Source: Polytrichum commune
Taxonomy: Eukaryota; Streptophyta; Polytrichopsida; Polytrichales; Polytrichaceae
NCBI GenBank assembly: GCA_950295325.1
Contig: OX485809.1
Location: 32,614,001 to 32,678,000 of the forward strand
Reading direction: 5' to 3'
DNA: 64,000 nt
Shown here: positions 25,824-36,847 of the stretch, piece by piece
Layout: each line of letters starts with the position of its first letter
How positions within the stretch are numbered: position 1 is the first letter of the stretch
Made by a program: the position numbers and the translations under genes
The notes under the pieces: model-generated
Told to the model about the DNA's origin: nothing
Databases searched by the model: none
What the model saw: the letters and a program-made list of their open reading frames with translations, nothing else

Positions 25824-27430
25824 GTCACAGGATTACAATGCCCTCCTCTTTGCCTTCAAGCAGGTATTGTCCTACTCAATTGACATGCCTCTCATCTTGG
25901 TTATGGATGTAAGAATTCAATAGATTTAGAATACGAGCATCGGTGTAGGGTTTTGTGTGATGCATGGTTGTGATCCTTTAATAGGTGTTGAGATTCTGAA
26001 ACACCAAATTTCAAGTGTGTGCAGCTATCATGTCTGTACTATTCCAGATGTGTATATATATTTGGTGTAAATTACAAGTGTAATTTGTATCTATCCCGCT
26101 TTTTTTTTGGTTAATTTGAAGTTCAACATGAGGTGTGTAAAACACTTTAGTTGGCAACTGAGCCTGCTGGTTGGTCCTTTGTTGTGGTTTATCTGCAGTT
26201 TTCACAAGATAGAAAGCCTTCTATGTCTCATGCACACACACACAGACAACCCAAGTTAACTCCCACCGAAAGTAGGTTCATATGGTTCAGTTGCATCAAC
26301 TTTGGATGCACATCTTTTTCACAATTGGAATTGGAGTTGGGCAAGTAGTACCTGGTGATACTTTATATAAGCTGGGTATACATCTGTGCGTCCTGTGAGT
26401 ATTCTATTGAATGTTTCTATGTCTTAGTGTGTGTATCCCTCAAAGTCTCAAAATTATTGTGCTTAACCATAAGGATTTAGCTACTTGCACAAGAAGTTTG
26501 AATTTAAAATGTCATTTGTGTTTTGAAAATCTCGGTCCTGGATTTTATGTCGTAGATTGAAATTTTTTTGTAATTAGCAAAAAAGTTGGTAGGTTAGGGT
26601 GTTACTGAACCACTAGGTGTAAAGATAGTAAGGTGTTTTGAGTCGGGTTATGGAGACCAAAAAAGGACTGCCTTGTGGCCTGGGAACAGGTTGGCTTAAC
26701 CACGCGGGTGAAGCTCTTGGGAACACCGCATCCACCCCAGTGGTTCCGCCTTCATCAAGTTAACCCCCTCCCTTGTCTTCCCCCTTCAGATTGCTTGCAC
26801 GCTTTCATAGTTTCTCATGTGTCATGCTGTATGCCATCCTAAAAGAATACTTTGATGTTTACCTTGTACTAATATTTGTCAAGCCTTTTAGGGTAGGTAT
26901 CCTGAAGCTGTCATGCTTATCAGGTTTTAGTGTTATTGTGTGTATCATATGGATTGTAATGAGAATGGGCAAGTTTTGACTGCCATAACTGAAAATACCT
27001 CAAGGTTTAGTGTTTAGTGTTAAGATGTGCAGTGGAAAGGGTCAGATGATTATTTCAGTTCTCATGGTTTTAGTGAATAGTGGTTTCAGGAGTTGCCTAA
27101 ATACTGAAAGTCTGGTACATATGAGTAAGCAAGTTAATTTTAGATTTCGAATGTTGAAATTGCCTGTGTTTCACTTGTTGGCTTCCTGATTTCACCCACT
27201 ATGAACTCATACGCCTTTTTTTGGTTGTGTAATTCCTTTTGTATTCCTTTCAATATATTTTGGGACATGAGGTTTGCCATATATTCAGCTTGCTGCAATA
27301 ACAGCAAGATTGTACTTGGGAAATTTGTGTTTTTTGAATCACTACTTATGAGGATTATTCTTGATTTGTGCAGGGGAAGCTGAATGAGGCCTATGAGTCA
27401 TTTTCAGAAGCTTTCACAATTCTACAGGAG
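25824..27430 (+). pseudogene. REC/CLU-type TPR exon fragment
   Basis: Two isolated exon-like islands. The one at 27374-27430, between 'gtgcag' and 'gtaatg', reads GKLNEAYESFSEAFTILQE. This closely resembles the first TPR helix pair in plant REC / clustered-mitochondria proteins (typical family wording: GKLSEAY-LFSEA). The downstream codons (VMHLEKA) could be a decayed version of the family's next segment. The other, at 25824-25863, reads SQDYNALLFAFKQ with flanking AG and GT and compatible phase, but I cannot assign it. No further TPR repeats follow, so no functional gene is present. It could be a captured or stranded exon. Confidence 0.45.
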
Positions 27431-28048
27431 GTAATGCATCTGGAGAAAGCAACTCTTGTGTTGAAGTGGACCAATTATCTGAGCTTGTTACAGTAAGGAA
27501 GCACATACAAAATGAGTGATTATAAAAAGTGATACATATAAGAGCAGGTCCACCATATCTGCCTGGAAGGTGAGATTGCAACTGTGAGCTTGTGGACTGA
27601 GGAAATATATAGACTTCTTATGTGCACTGTTGTGATTCCAGGTTTATGATATGGAATGAAATTTTGGAGAATATTGTTATACACTAACCACTTTGTGCCT
27701 TGTGATGAGATTCAGCAAGATTTACAATAAGTTTCCATCAAGCTTACAAATCTCATACGTGTTGAATTGGTAGACAGAACCTGCCTTGAGTATCACTCCT
27801 TGTACATTCTGACATGAAACAGTAGAAAAAGACTATTGGTAAAATGTCAATAATCTGTATTGTTTCCTTGAAGCATCTCCTTTAGCTCACGAAAACCTTG
27901 TTACACAGGCTCTACTTCCATTGGCGGGAGTGCTAGTAGTCGCACATCTGTCATGCACCTGTTTGCATTCAATTCAGAGTAGTGTAAGAATATATTTTTA
28001 TTCAATATCAACGACCTATGAAGGAAAATAGTATTGCAGTGTACTCAC

Positions 28049-28965
28049 AGTCCATTCTCGCATGACTGTGAGTACAGAACGAAGAAGCCGTAGCCGCAGT
28101 GAAGGTTTTGGAAGTATAGCCCCATTTGCCAACACGAAGTCATAATTTCTTTGAACAGGCTCAGCATCACCCATGAGGGACGTCTTCATCTCCCACCATT
28201 TCTGTTCCTGCCTTTGTTTTATCCTATGTGACAAGAGAGAGCACATGAAAGTTTTATGAGAATGAAGTTATGTCAATGAGACTTTTCGTTGGGAGTTATA
28301 CACCTATGATTTTTCATTGATTGTTTTGCACAAAACATCAATAATTCCTTTCCTCTTGTGGTGTATGCTCGGAGGTTTTGTTTAAATTGAACGAAGAGCA
28401 ACCTATTTCAGTTCATTGAAGGCTAACCTCATTTTAGCACCTCTTGGCAAGCCAAAATGAGTTTGACTGTCAGAACTGTTTAGAATGCTTTTATGTCAAT
28501 TATGTTTTTACCAAAGAATAATTCCCAAGCAATTTGTCTTTGATTTTAGGTCCTCTACTGTTGTGCACCTAAACAGCAAGCTAGTAAAGAATCATGTAAT
28601 TGCTGCTCATACTCCATCAAATACATGGGATGCTTGCATGTGTATCCATGTTCACACGGAAGGATATGACGGCATTATGCACGAGCATCTTCTTCACTTT
28701 GAACAACATCTTAAAGGTTGTTAGGAGTATGAATGAAAGAGGTCAATCATAGTAAGTGTACCGGATAGCATACATGTAAGGGAAGTGCCACCTGAGCTTG
28801 CAGCAAAGACATGGAGTTATCGCTCCTATTACCCTGTATCTTGTGTAAGGAGACACAAACACCCATAATTGATTGTGTCGACAAAAGAGCAGGTTGTTCC
28901 AAATTTATATCCCCATCAATCCAAGCTTCCTTGACAACTAATTTCAAAACACACACCATAGTTAA
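28049..28965 (-). other. Two unassigned exon-like islands
   Basis: Minus-strand segments 28792-28965 (58 codons, containing KLVVKEAWIDGDINLEQPA) and 28049-28223 (58 codons plus one base, containing QKWWEMKTSLMGDAEP, then RNYDFVLANGAILPKPS) have acceptor and donor signals at both edges and open frames with protein-like composition. I do not recognise either. They may belong to one unknown gene, or be fragments moved with the neighbouring Helitron. Confidence 0.35.
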
Positions 28966-29519
28966 CTGCTGTCGATTGTTCTATAATTTGCACTGATAAC
29001 CAAAATGTGTAAGACTTAGCTTAGAGGTTTGAACCTGTCAGGTTACAAACAGAAAAGCAAAAATTTAATCAACGGATAGATTGAATTTGACGTAGTTGTA
29101 CAAGGAACTAAGAACACAAACTCTGGCTCTGAGGCAACATGTGTAGCTTCAGAGGTCGGTGAAAGAAAGGAGCAAAGTTACTTAGCAGACATCAAATATA
29201 ATTAGAAGAACAACACACAATCATTACAAAGACATAATCTTATCTTCACTTACAACAATGTGAAGGTCATGAACACACACAAAAAACACTAATTGCAACA
29301 ACAACAACAAAACAAATCCACGAAAATAGGAGAAAAGGAGCTCAAGAGTAGTTACAGTGAATAAAAAGTGTGTACTCTTGCACATGTGTAACATATTAAA
29401 TGCCTTGAGCAGAACTGTTGTGTTGTACTACAGTGTGACCTAGAATGAGGCAACTGTAAATTCACCTATTCTGCAACCAAGTTCATGTACTCACCTCCGC
29501 GTATTTGAATGCCTTGCAG

Positions 29520-29662
29520 CTCAAATTGAAGTCTCAAAAACGTTGAATGCCAGAAATGTTGGAAAGAATCTTAATGATGCAGTTAGGGCTGCCGGAAAAA
29601 TCTCAGATGGCCAATTTGATGGGGACACGTGGTCTTCAAATACCAGTGTGGGTAGCTTGAAG
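29520..29662 (+). other. Unassigned exon-like island
   Basis: Plus-strand segment between 'cttgcag' and 'gtgagc' with 47 open codons (QIEVSKTLNARNVGKNL, then AVRAAGKISDGQFDGD). It looks like a real exon in composition and splice signals, but the family is unknown and no partner exons are visible. Confidence 0.35.
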
Positions 29663-29824
29663 GTGAGCTATAGGGCATGGGATTCCAGTGGCGGCTGCAA
29701 GGCTTACAGGAAAAAACATCCACTCGAAATAAGGAGGTTTGACACTCAATTGTCCTTGGCTTGTCTAATTTCATGAGATTTTATCTTCCATTTGATTCTC
29801 TGTTTGTGAATGTATAGTGGTGAC

Positions 29825-30205
29825 AGGTATATGGGTGCTATTTGGTTCATTGTTCTTGTTTTCCATCTTCTACTGATCAGATTTATGTCCTCAAACTTGT
29901 GTTGCATTATCAAATCTATGATGAAGCATCAACAAAAACCAGATTGAAAATCAGACCTCCCCTGTTTTAGTTATGATGATCAGAAATGCATGTTTGTTGA
30001 TTCCTTGACTGAATATATAGGTCCTCCCAATTGTGTTCACTATTTAGTGTGGAGTAGTTGATAAAATTTGAAGATGTAGTCCAATCTCTTTCAAACATGT
30101 GTGTTTATCCTGTTTCATCTTTGATTCTCAACTAACCACACTCCAATCAAATATAGGGGTCCAATTAAAGAAAAGTAACTGATTACCACCCACATACTAC
30201 TATTA
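29825..30205 (-). mobile_element. MITE-A copy 3 (reverse orientation)
   Basis: It starts 'aggtatatgggtgctatttgg' and finishes near 'ccacccacata', so both termini are present, about 380 bp apart. The interior matches copy 2 almost block for block ('gaaatgcatgtttgttgattcc', 'attgtgttcactat', 'accacactccaatcaa'). Confidence 0.8.
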
Positions 30206-30449
30206 TCACACTACTTAAACTTTAGCTAATCTGCTGAAGACAGTAAACCTTGCTCAGGCCTGATGGGATATCATAACCGTGTTTATGAATCTCATTTGCT
30301 GCATTATTTTCCAAGATGCACTTTGGTGGTGAGCTAGTCCGAGCTGATTGACAGTAAGTAAGGGATAGACTTTTCCATTTATCTTGTGGAGAGTCCAAAC
30401 AACCACAATGAGGATTTTCATGTGTTTCAATAAAGGAAAAATAGCAGAC

Positions 30450-30947
30450 CTGCAGAGAGATGGGCCTCAGCTTATCATTACTGATGTTATTAATATCTTG
30501 GTCTTGTGACAAGTCTTCTCGGAGCGGGCCCATTGAGGCCTCTTTGACGAGGTTCTTCATGTCCGAGCCAGAGTATCCTGCAAATGCACAAATAGATCTT
30601 AAGCCATTAAAATTGATCTCATTAAAAAAAAGCAATAATGCTACTGTAAACAATAGCAGAATAATAGAATTAGTAAACTTTTGAAGCAAGTCAAGCTGTA
30701 CCAGAAACCCAAATGTTGCAATGATGATAACAGCTTCACAACGGTCTCTTTTAAAGATGTAACTGTTCCTTCACGACATTCATGAGAAAATAACAATTGA
30801 GGACCAATTTTGTATACTGAGCTTTAAAGCGAAGGATGACAATCATCTTGGGGGAAGAGCTGAAGTTATTAGAGTCAATATCTTCATCTGTCAGAGAAAG
30901 TAGCCCATCTCTCTGTAAAAGGCTACGGATTATCCATGCTCTTGCAG
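30450..30947 (-). pseudogene. FIGL1: FIGL1 (fidgetin-like AAA ATPase) 3' fragment
   Basis: FIGL1 is a meiotic AAA ATPase that limits crossovers. Two of its C-terminal exons are present. 30947 down to about 30870 encodes ARAWIIRSLLQRDGLLSLTD; 30577-30450 encodes GYSGSDMKNLVKEASMGPLR and ends NDKLRPISLQ before a GT donor. These cover the sensor/lid region. The first island lacks a recognisable donor at the expected place and runs into unrelated sequence. The Walker A/B exons that should precede and the terminal exon that should follow are not found. Within the lid the usual 'EALKQG' has become EDLSQD. A gene fragment, not a working gene. Confidence 0.8.
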
Positions 30948-31128
30948 CTGTAAAACAACAAGAAACAGACTTTTCCATTTATCTTTCGCACAAAGAGAAG
31001 CTCGTTTTGCCAGCCATTTTGGTAACAATCGACCTCTTTTTTGAATCTTTGATTCAGGCGCAGGTGCCCCCAGGAAATGAGACAAATGATGACCAGCTGT
31101 TTTGAAAGAGAGCAAGACTGCACCCTAA

Positions 31129-31642
31129 GGGCCGCTTTACACTTAGAGGCCGGGCCAATTCGTTGTGTAAGAGGCTTGAAATCCTCATTTGTGATTGGTC
31201 AAAAGGCTCAAATCGGCCCCAACCCCTTTACATCTAGAGGCCGGGCCCATTTGGTGGTATGATTTTTTAAATTAAAAAATGTATGTTATGACACGGCCCG
31301 AGCTCGTTGAATTGGGTGCACCCAAAATGGAAGGCCAATGTCATATTCCACTAAAAAAATCTTCTTAAATAAAGTATAATTTTTTAAAGTGAACTAGATC
31401 CATTGGATTATGTGGAATCTAAAGGCTCTATCTTAGATTATGCTACATCCGTTGGATTAGGCTAATTTTTTTGAATCAGCTTGGCTTCTTGGCCCGAGGG
31501 CCTTTACATATGGGAAAATTGGCCCCCGGTATAATCTTATTATAATGTGTAGTAGAAGCCGGCCTCCAACCCAAAAAAGGCTGAAATTTTGTGCAATCGG
31601 CCTCAAGGGAAATTGGCCCGGCCTCTAGGTGTAAAGCGGCCC
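31129..31642. mobile_element. MITE-C, complete 514-bp TIR element with TAA duplication
   Basis: The ends are long near-perfect inverted repeats: GGGCCGCTTTACACTTAGAG on the left and the complement of GGGCCGCTTTACACCTAGAG on the right, continuing to 'gccgggccaat'. Both flanks are TAA (31126-31128 and 31643-31645). It has no coding capacity. A 3-bp TWA duplication with a G-rich TIR fits PIF/Harbinger MITEs. It lies between the FIGL1 fragment and the Helitron helicase. Confidence 0.85.
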
Positions 31643-32047
31643 TAAGAAGTGATTCCTACAGAAGATGTGCGGTTACAGAAGATGCTATTCTTTGACTACT
31701 ATTTCACAACGTCAATGAAAAAGGCACGATTTCTGGAAAAGCAGAATACCTATAATGGACATATTAGTATCAAATTTCAGAGCACATCCAGCATTTTTGG
31801 ACAGGACAGATCCATGAGTTGTGAGAAATTGTGCAATTCCAAGTTGTGAGAACAAAAAAGTGCATCCTAATAAAACGTGTAAGTTTTAGGGTAAGGAAGA
31901 GCCCCTGCCTTTGCAATTGCCCCTCCCAAACTGAATTCATTTGAATCCTCCTCCAGAAAGGAAACACGGAGTGCATCTTCTTGTAGCACACAGAAGCAGC
32001 AAAACCAGTCACTGCGCATGTGTTAACTTCGAGCAAAAAACATAGCT

Positions 32048-34356
32048 CTAACTCAGCTTTTCAAGAGTGGTGTATGATAGATAACATGGAACAAAGTGGG
32101 ATGGTGACAGTCCTCCTTTGATTTTGAGATTTTTCCGGTTCGTAACCCTTGACAACATTACATAAGTCAACCCTGGGGCAAAGGCATTGCGGATGTCTAC
32201 CACCACATTTGTGGAAATAGTAGCGCCTTGTGACTTATGGCCAGTCATTGCATATGCAAGCACAATTGGAAATCTACTTTTGTAGAACTTTTTACCAAAT
32301 GTATACACATGTTAGAAGGTAGTACGTTTCAGGAGCATGTGCTTGGAAGTGTTTTTGACTTCGACGGCAATGCTGGTAACCTTTTGTGCGTTGTCCACAT
32401 TGATGTTTTTTACAGTTGCAGTAGCTCCGTTTACTGCACCTTTCGCAAGGCTTACATTTTCAATGAACATAACGAGTGCACCCACAACGACAAGATGAAT
32501 CTGGTCAAAGTGCGGGTCGTCAAGCCAATGTTGCATGTTGTCTTCTGGGACGACATTGCTGTCCAAGTTTACATGCATTGTTTCCAACTGATCAAATTTT
32601 TCTTTGAACACAATGTCATTGTACATCATCACATCTTGACGATGAGAACATAATATGGTTGTGTGTGCATAAATGTGGCTCGTCAACTCCAATTCGTTGA
32701 CAAAACATGTTGACAATGTGGCTTCAATTTCGGATTCTGTTGGTTCTCTATCTCGTATGATGTTTAGAAACTGCAAGTAAGTTGGATCAGTTGTGTGACA
32801 CACTGATATTTGTAGTTTGTACTGCAGTGCATTGTTCCAACATGGAGCGGAACTAATGTGGCAACATCTGCAAATAATATCTGGGGTTTTTGGAGCATGC
32901 ACACATATTGCTGGTAGTTGTGCAAGGTCTCCGACAAGCAGCACAAGCTTGTTGCAAAATGTGTTGCTAATTGTATCTCTACATGCTTGTATTGGCGATG
33001 ATCAACCGTGCATAGCATATAACTAGTCATCATAGACATTTCATCTATGACAATTATGTCTGCACTGTGCAAACGCTCAAGTATAGTAGATGGCTCTGGC
33101 AGTGGTGACAAGTAACCTCGTGATGGAATACGAAACAATGTATGTGTTGTGGATGCAGTTGAAGACAGCCTCAAAGCAGCAGCGCCTGTTGTAGCTGACA
33201 ACAACACAAGTTTGTTTTGTGTTTGAAAGTATTGAGCCAAATATTTAACAAAAAATATTTTTCCACTTCCAGGTGTTCCAGTTAAAACGTACAACCCTGT
33301 TGGGTTTTGAAGAATGGCATGGAATACACGTTGTTGGTCAGGTGTAAGCGTCATGTCTGAAAGCTGAATATAAAAAATATGGTCTTTTGGTCTACTGTGG
33401 CGATGCAATGAAGGAAGGGTCAAATCGTGCGGAATATTTTCATTGTTAGAAGTATTCAATGGATCGAGGAATTGATAGTCTTGCAAAAGTCGATCTAAAA
33501 ATTGTGCATGTTTTTCGGTCTCAATAAGGTTTCGATGAGCATACTGTGACAAATAGTTTTGCACTGCTTGGACATCAGGAAGCAAACCTCTAATATAACA
33601 TTCAAGCAGGTAGTTCTTGTTTGTGTTGCGCTCAGACAATAATTGTCTTTCATATCTGAATGTGAAGTTGCGGAGGAGAATGTTGAAGAAGAAACCCTGT
33701 GTATTGTGTGTGGGATGAAAGTCAGTGAACCTTGTTACTTTTGTCGTCTCGTACAGATAGAATCCAAACATGTCGATCCCATAGCATGTCATGTTCGGTT
33801 TTTGTATTCTGTCAGTTTCAAATCTTTCGAAATATTGAAAAAAAATCATACTATCAAAAGCAATTAGTCTGTTGCAATATGCATCGATGGGATGGAATCC
33901 AAGCACCCTGGATTTCGTAACCAGCTTAGTTCGTAGCATAGGTGGATTAGAATCAATGTATCTCACAATTCGGATTTTTTGAATTATCGGAATGTGAAGG
34001 CATGCCAGTGCTGCTTCTGCGGGAGAAATTGGCTTCGATATAATGAGTGAGGAGATTAATTGCAGTTGAGAATTTGAAGCACCTTGTAAACCTAAACATT
34101 CAGCGTTTGTTTTATCCAATTCTATAGGTCCGTGTGGCTCAGATTTCATCGCATATTTCAGCAAGTAATACGACCAATAAGCTGTATTAATTCTTTGCAA
34201 ATTGACATGCGCACCCCAAAGTAGCAAAACGGTTGCGTGGTATGGCACAATATTGCGGTCTTCATTGCGGGGTCTATAGTAATCCCATCTTTTTATATCA
34301 ACATTATATGTTGTCTTTTTTCTGTATGCGGTGGAAAAGGAAACCCATATTTGCAT
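32048..34356 (-). pseudogene. Helitron PIF1-like helicase part
   Basis: Superfamily 1B helicase motifs appear in order: LTPDQQRVFHAIL, GLYVLTGTPGSGKIFF (Walker A; Ile follows GK where Ser/Thr is expected), LLSATTGAAALRL, IIVIDEMSMM (Walker B), LLVGDLAQLPAI (motif III, in a different frame after a break near 33000), and AYAMTGHKSQGATI with YVMLSRV near the C-terminus. An in-frame TAA at 32309-32311 splits off the last 86 codons. The Walker A substitution, the frame breaks and the stop all point to an inactive copy. Confidence 0.88.
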
Positions 34357-36028
34357 GTGCCATGGCTTTTTCTATGATGACATCGTGAAGTCCATGTATG
34401 CAATTGTTTTCTCATTACTGTTTTGAATAAAGTGTTTTGTGCAATATCATTAGGCTCAATAAAATTGCATGATGTAGAGTCAAATACTGCAGGAATACTT
34501 GCAATTATTTCGTTTGCAACACGTTTTAAGTCTGCATGTTGTATCCACAACATTATATATACATGTAAAGAACCACGAAGTTGTATTTCATAGCGAACGA
34601 CGTATTCTTTCGCTCGTCCTAGTATACAAGGTCCCGAAAATATGTAATCATGAAGGAATTTTTGAACGCGTGAGTGAAATAAGGAAGCACATTCCACAGG
34701 GCAATCTTTCCATGTCATGCACTTATCGATTTGTTGGACTATTTGTTCAATTTCTGCAACCTCCTCCCATCGGAGATAGCTTGCTTCGTCGGCTGTCAAT
34801 GTAAGGAACATGTCAGGCATTCCAAACTTGTCAACCATTGCGAGTAAGTCTTTTAGTTGAGATTTGTGCCAACGTGGAGTGCCTTCAATAGAGGATGGAA
34901 GATTATATTTTGTAACGTGTTGCAGTACTTCAGCTTCATTCATATGCGGGTGTGCATGTTGGGTTTGTTTGATATCTTTCTCTAAACATTGCTGAGAAAC
35001 TTCTTTCAAGAATTGTACGGATTGTCGTATATCATACATGTATAGCAAATATGGTTTATATAGAGTGAAAGGAGAGAATAGTGTAGATATCCGATATTTC
35101 AGGTATTCAGAAGTGTAGTGTGACCATCGTAGGCTTCATGTCCATGTGGAAACAAGAAAGGAAATAACGCACTCTCAAGCGTCATGCCTTCCAATTCGAC
35201 ATTCAATATATTTCTCCTGAATGTGATAGACTCCCCTCTAGTGTCAGACTGCGAACCATTTCGAAGATGGACATTTCCTATTGTGAAAAAATCGACATGT
35301 TTTCTAGGCTGTGTTTGTGTACGCATGTCAAACATGAGTGCAAGATCGTACACATCCCTAGGAACGTCCATGGTTGGAAATGACATCGAGTATGTGCCAG
35401 TGTTGGCAACAATAGGTTGAATCACATTTGGTGTGAGAATACACATGCTTGTGCTCTTTTCTGGTTGTTCAAAAACCGTCATGTATTTTTGAAAGAATGG
35501 GTTTGTATGCAGGTTTTGAGACAACAGTGGGGTCAAAGATAACACCAAATTCTCAATTGTTTGGGATGCATCAGAGTTCTCAGCCCAACCAAATAAATGA
35601 CTATTAAAAAGACTCTGAGAAACAATTTTGCCAGTGCTGAATCTCCAATCTTTAGATTGCATCTGCATAGCAATGTCCATGAATGACAACAATTGCATGT
35701 GCAGAGGATTCAACGTGACAATAGACTTCATATACGCTGGTGGCTGGTACACTACATAAGGGACATGAGGAGGATTCTTTCTATTTGAATGACATTGATT
35801 ACAAAGAATCATCTTGTCCCCCGAGGCGTTTGTCATGTGTTTTGCAATGTATGTGTTTGTTGTACCATACGGAGTACATCCTTGCATTGGTGCTACCCCA
35901 TCAAGATATGTGTTGTGAAAGAAGCGGTATTTCTTATTGCGGTTACTTAACTTCGTCACACCACAAATTGCACAGCAATGCAAGTCTTTGAAAAATGATT
36001 TAGTTTGTTTCAACCAAGAACATTGCAA
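34293..36028 (-). pseudogene. Helitron Rep N-terminal and HUH nuclease part
   Basis: The first segment (36028-35099) has CAICGVTK and CNQCHSNRK Cys pairs, then LFPFLFPHGHEAYDG. The second (35048-34293) has the Helitron_like_N core: WHKSQLKDLLAMVDKFGMPD, MFLTLTADE, and RGSLHVYIMLW. The latter is the HUH motif, and its second histidine reads Tyr (H-V-Y where H-U-H is expected). The two segments join through a single frame change near 35100, since the KYRISTLFSPF stretch just after it continues the same domain in another frame. The nuclease is unlikely to work. Confidence 0.85.
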
Positions 36029-36350
36029 ATCACTTCTATCAAGCCAACAGCGATCCTATGGTTGAAATCGTTTTATACGTCTTATTCTTAGTTTGTCGTG
36101 CACATTTTTTTTGAACCTCATGGTTAATTCACCAATTTGACTCTGAGCAAGAGAAACTACTAAAATCAATACCAACACAAAAAAACTGAAGTGAAGACAC
36201 AATGTTAGATAAAAACCAGAATTGCACAGCACAAAACAAAGTTCTTTGCTGAGAGAAAGAGCAGAGTCTATCCCAGCATGTACCTAAGCAAAAGAAACTA
36301 ATACATATTGTATGATTTTGGTGGTGAAAGTATACCCATTGCATCAATAC

Positions 36351-36395
36351 CGAATGCTCCCTAAAATTTCCCCTTAAAGCTGCAAGTGCCTTCAG
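36351..36395 (-). other. Short exon-like island of unknown origin
   Basis: A 45-base minus-strand segment between 'tttgcag' and 'gtattg' with 15 open codons (LKALAALRGNFREHS). Too short to assign. It stands where the next exon of the IspE fragment would be expected, but does not match IspE. Confidence 0.2.
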
Positions 36396-36847
36396 CTGCA
36401 AATGTGAAAGGTGAAAGGTGAAAGGTCCAAGCCTTGGAGATACTTAGATGAAGGAACATCACAAAATATGAAATATCTGAAAATGAGATGGATGTGTGGT
36501 GGACACACCAAACAAACCTCTCTTTCTGCTAAGAGGGTACTTTCCACAAGTGAGCTGCCATATGTTCAGATCATGTCCACATCAGTAAATGCAGTTCTCA
36601 GAGATATGATGACTGGGCTGAAATCAACATGATGCAACACTATTGAGGCTAATAGAGAGGCAATATTGCTTGCAAACTTTTTGGTCCAGCTCCCTCTTCA
36701 AGATTTCAACTCTTAAATAAGATCACTGTATTCACTCATAATCGTGAGGAATTTGTACTCTTGAGCCAACAAGTAATCAATACAATCAAATTGTTCCAAA
36801 AATCAGTGAGGGTACATACATGAAAAAGAGAGGCAAGGCCATTTTAC

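Larger units (their letters stand above)
32048..36028 (-). mobile_element. Decayed autonomous Helitron (Rep/helicase core)
   Basis: A minus-strand block about 4 kb long encodes, in order, a Cys/His-rich N-terminal region, a Helitron-like replication initiator domain and a PIF1-family helicase, the arrangement of a plant RepHel protein. Three frame breaks (about 35100, 34335 and 33000) and one in-frame stop (32309-32311) interrupt it. Neither terminus (5' TC, 3' hairpin plus CTRR) could be fixed by eye, so the real element may reach well beyond these coordinates into the flanking gene fragments. Confidence 0.9.

Noticed and set aside
31770-32036. 88-codon minus-strand frame just after the helicase
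   Set aside because: Does not continue the PIF1 domain, which ends by 32048, and has no recognised motifs.
32237-32653. 138-codon plus-strand frame
   Set aside because: Antisense of the Helitron helicase C-terminal part.
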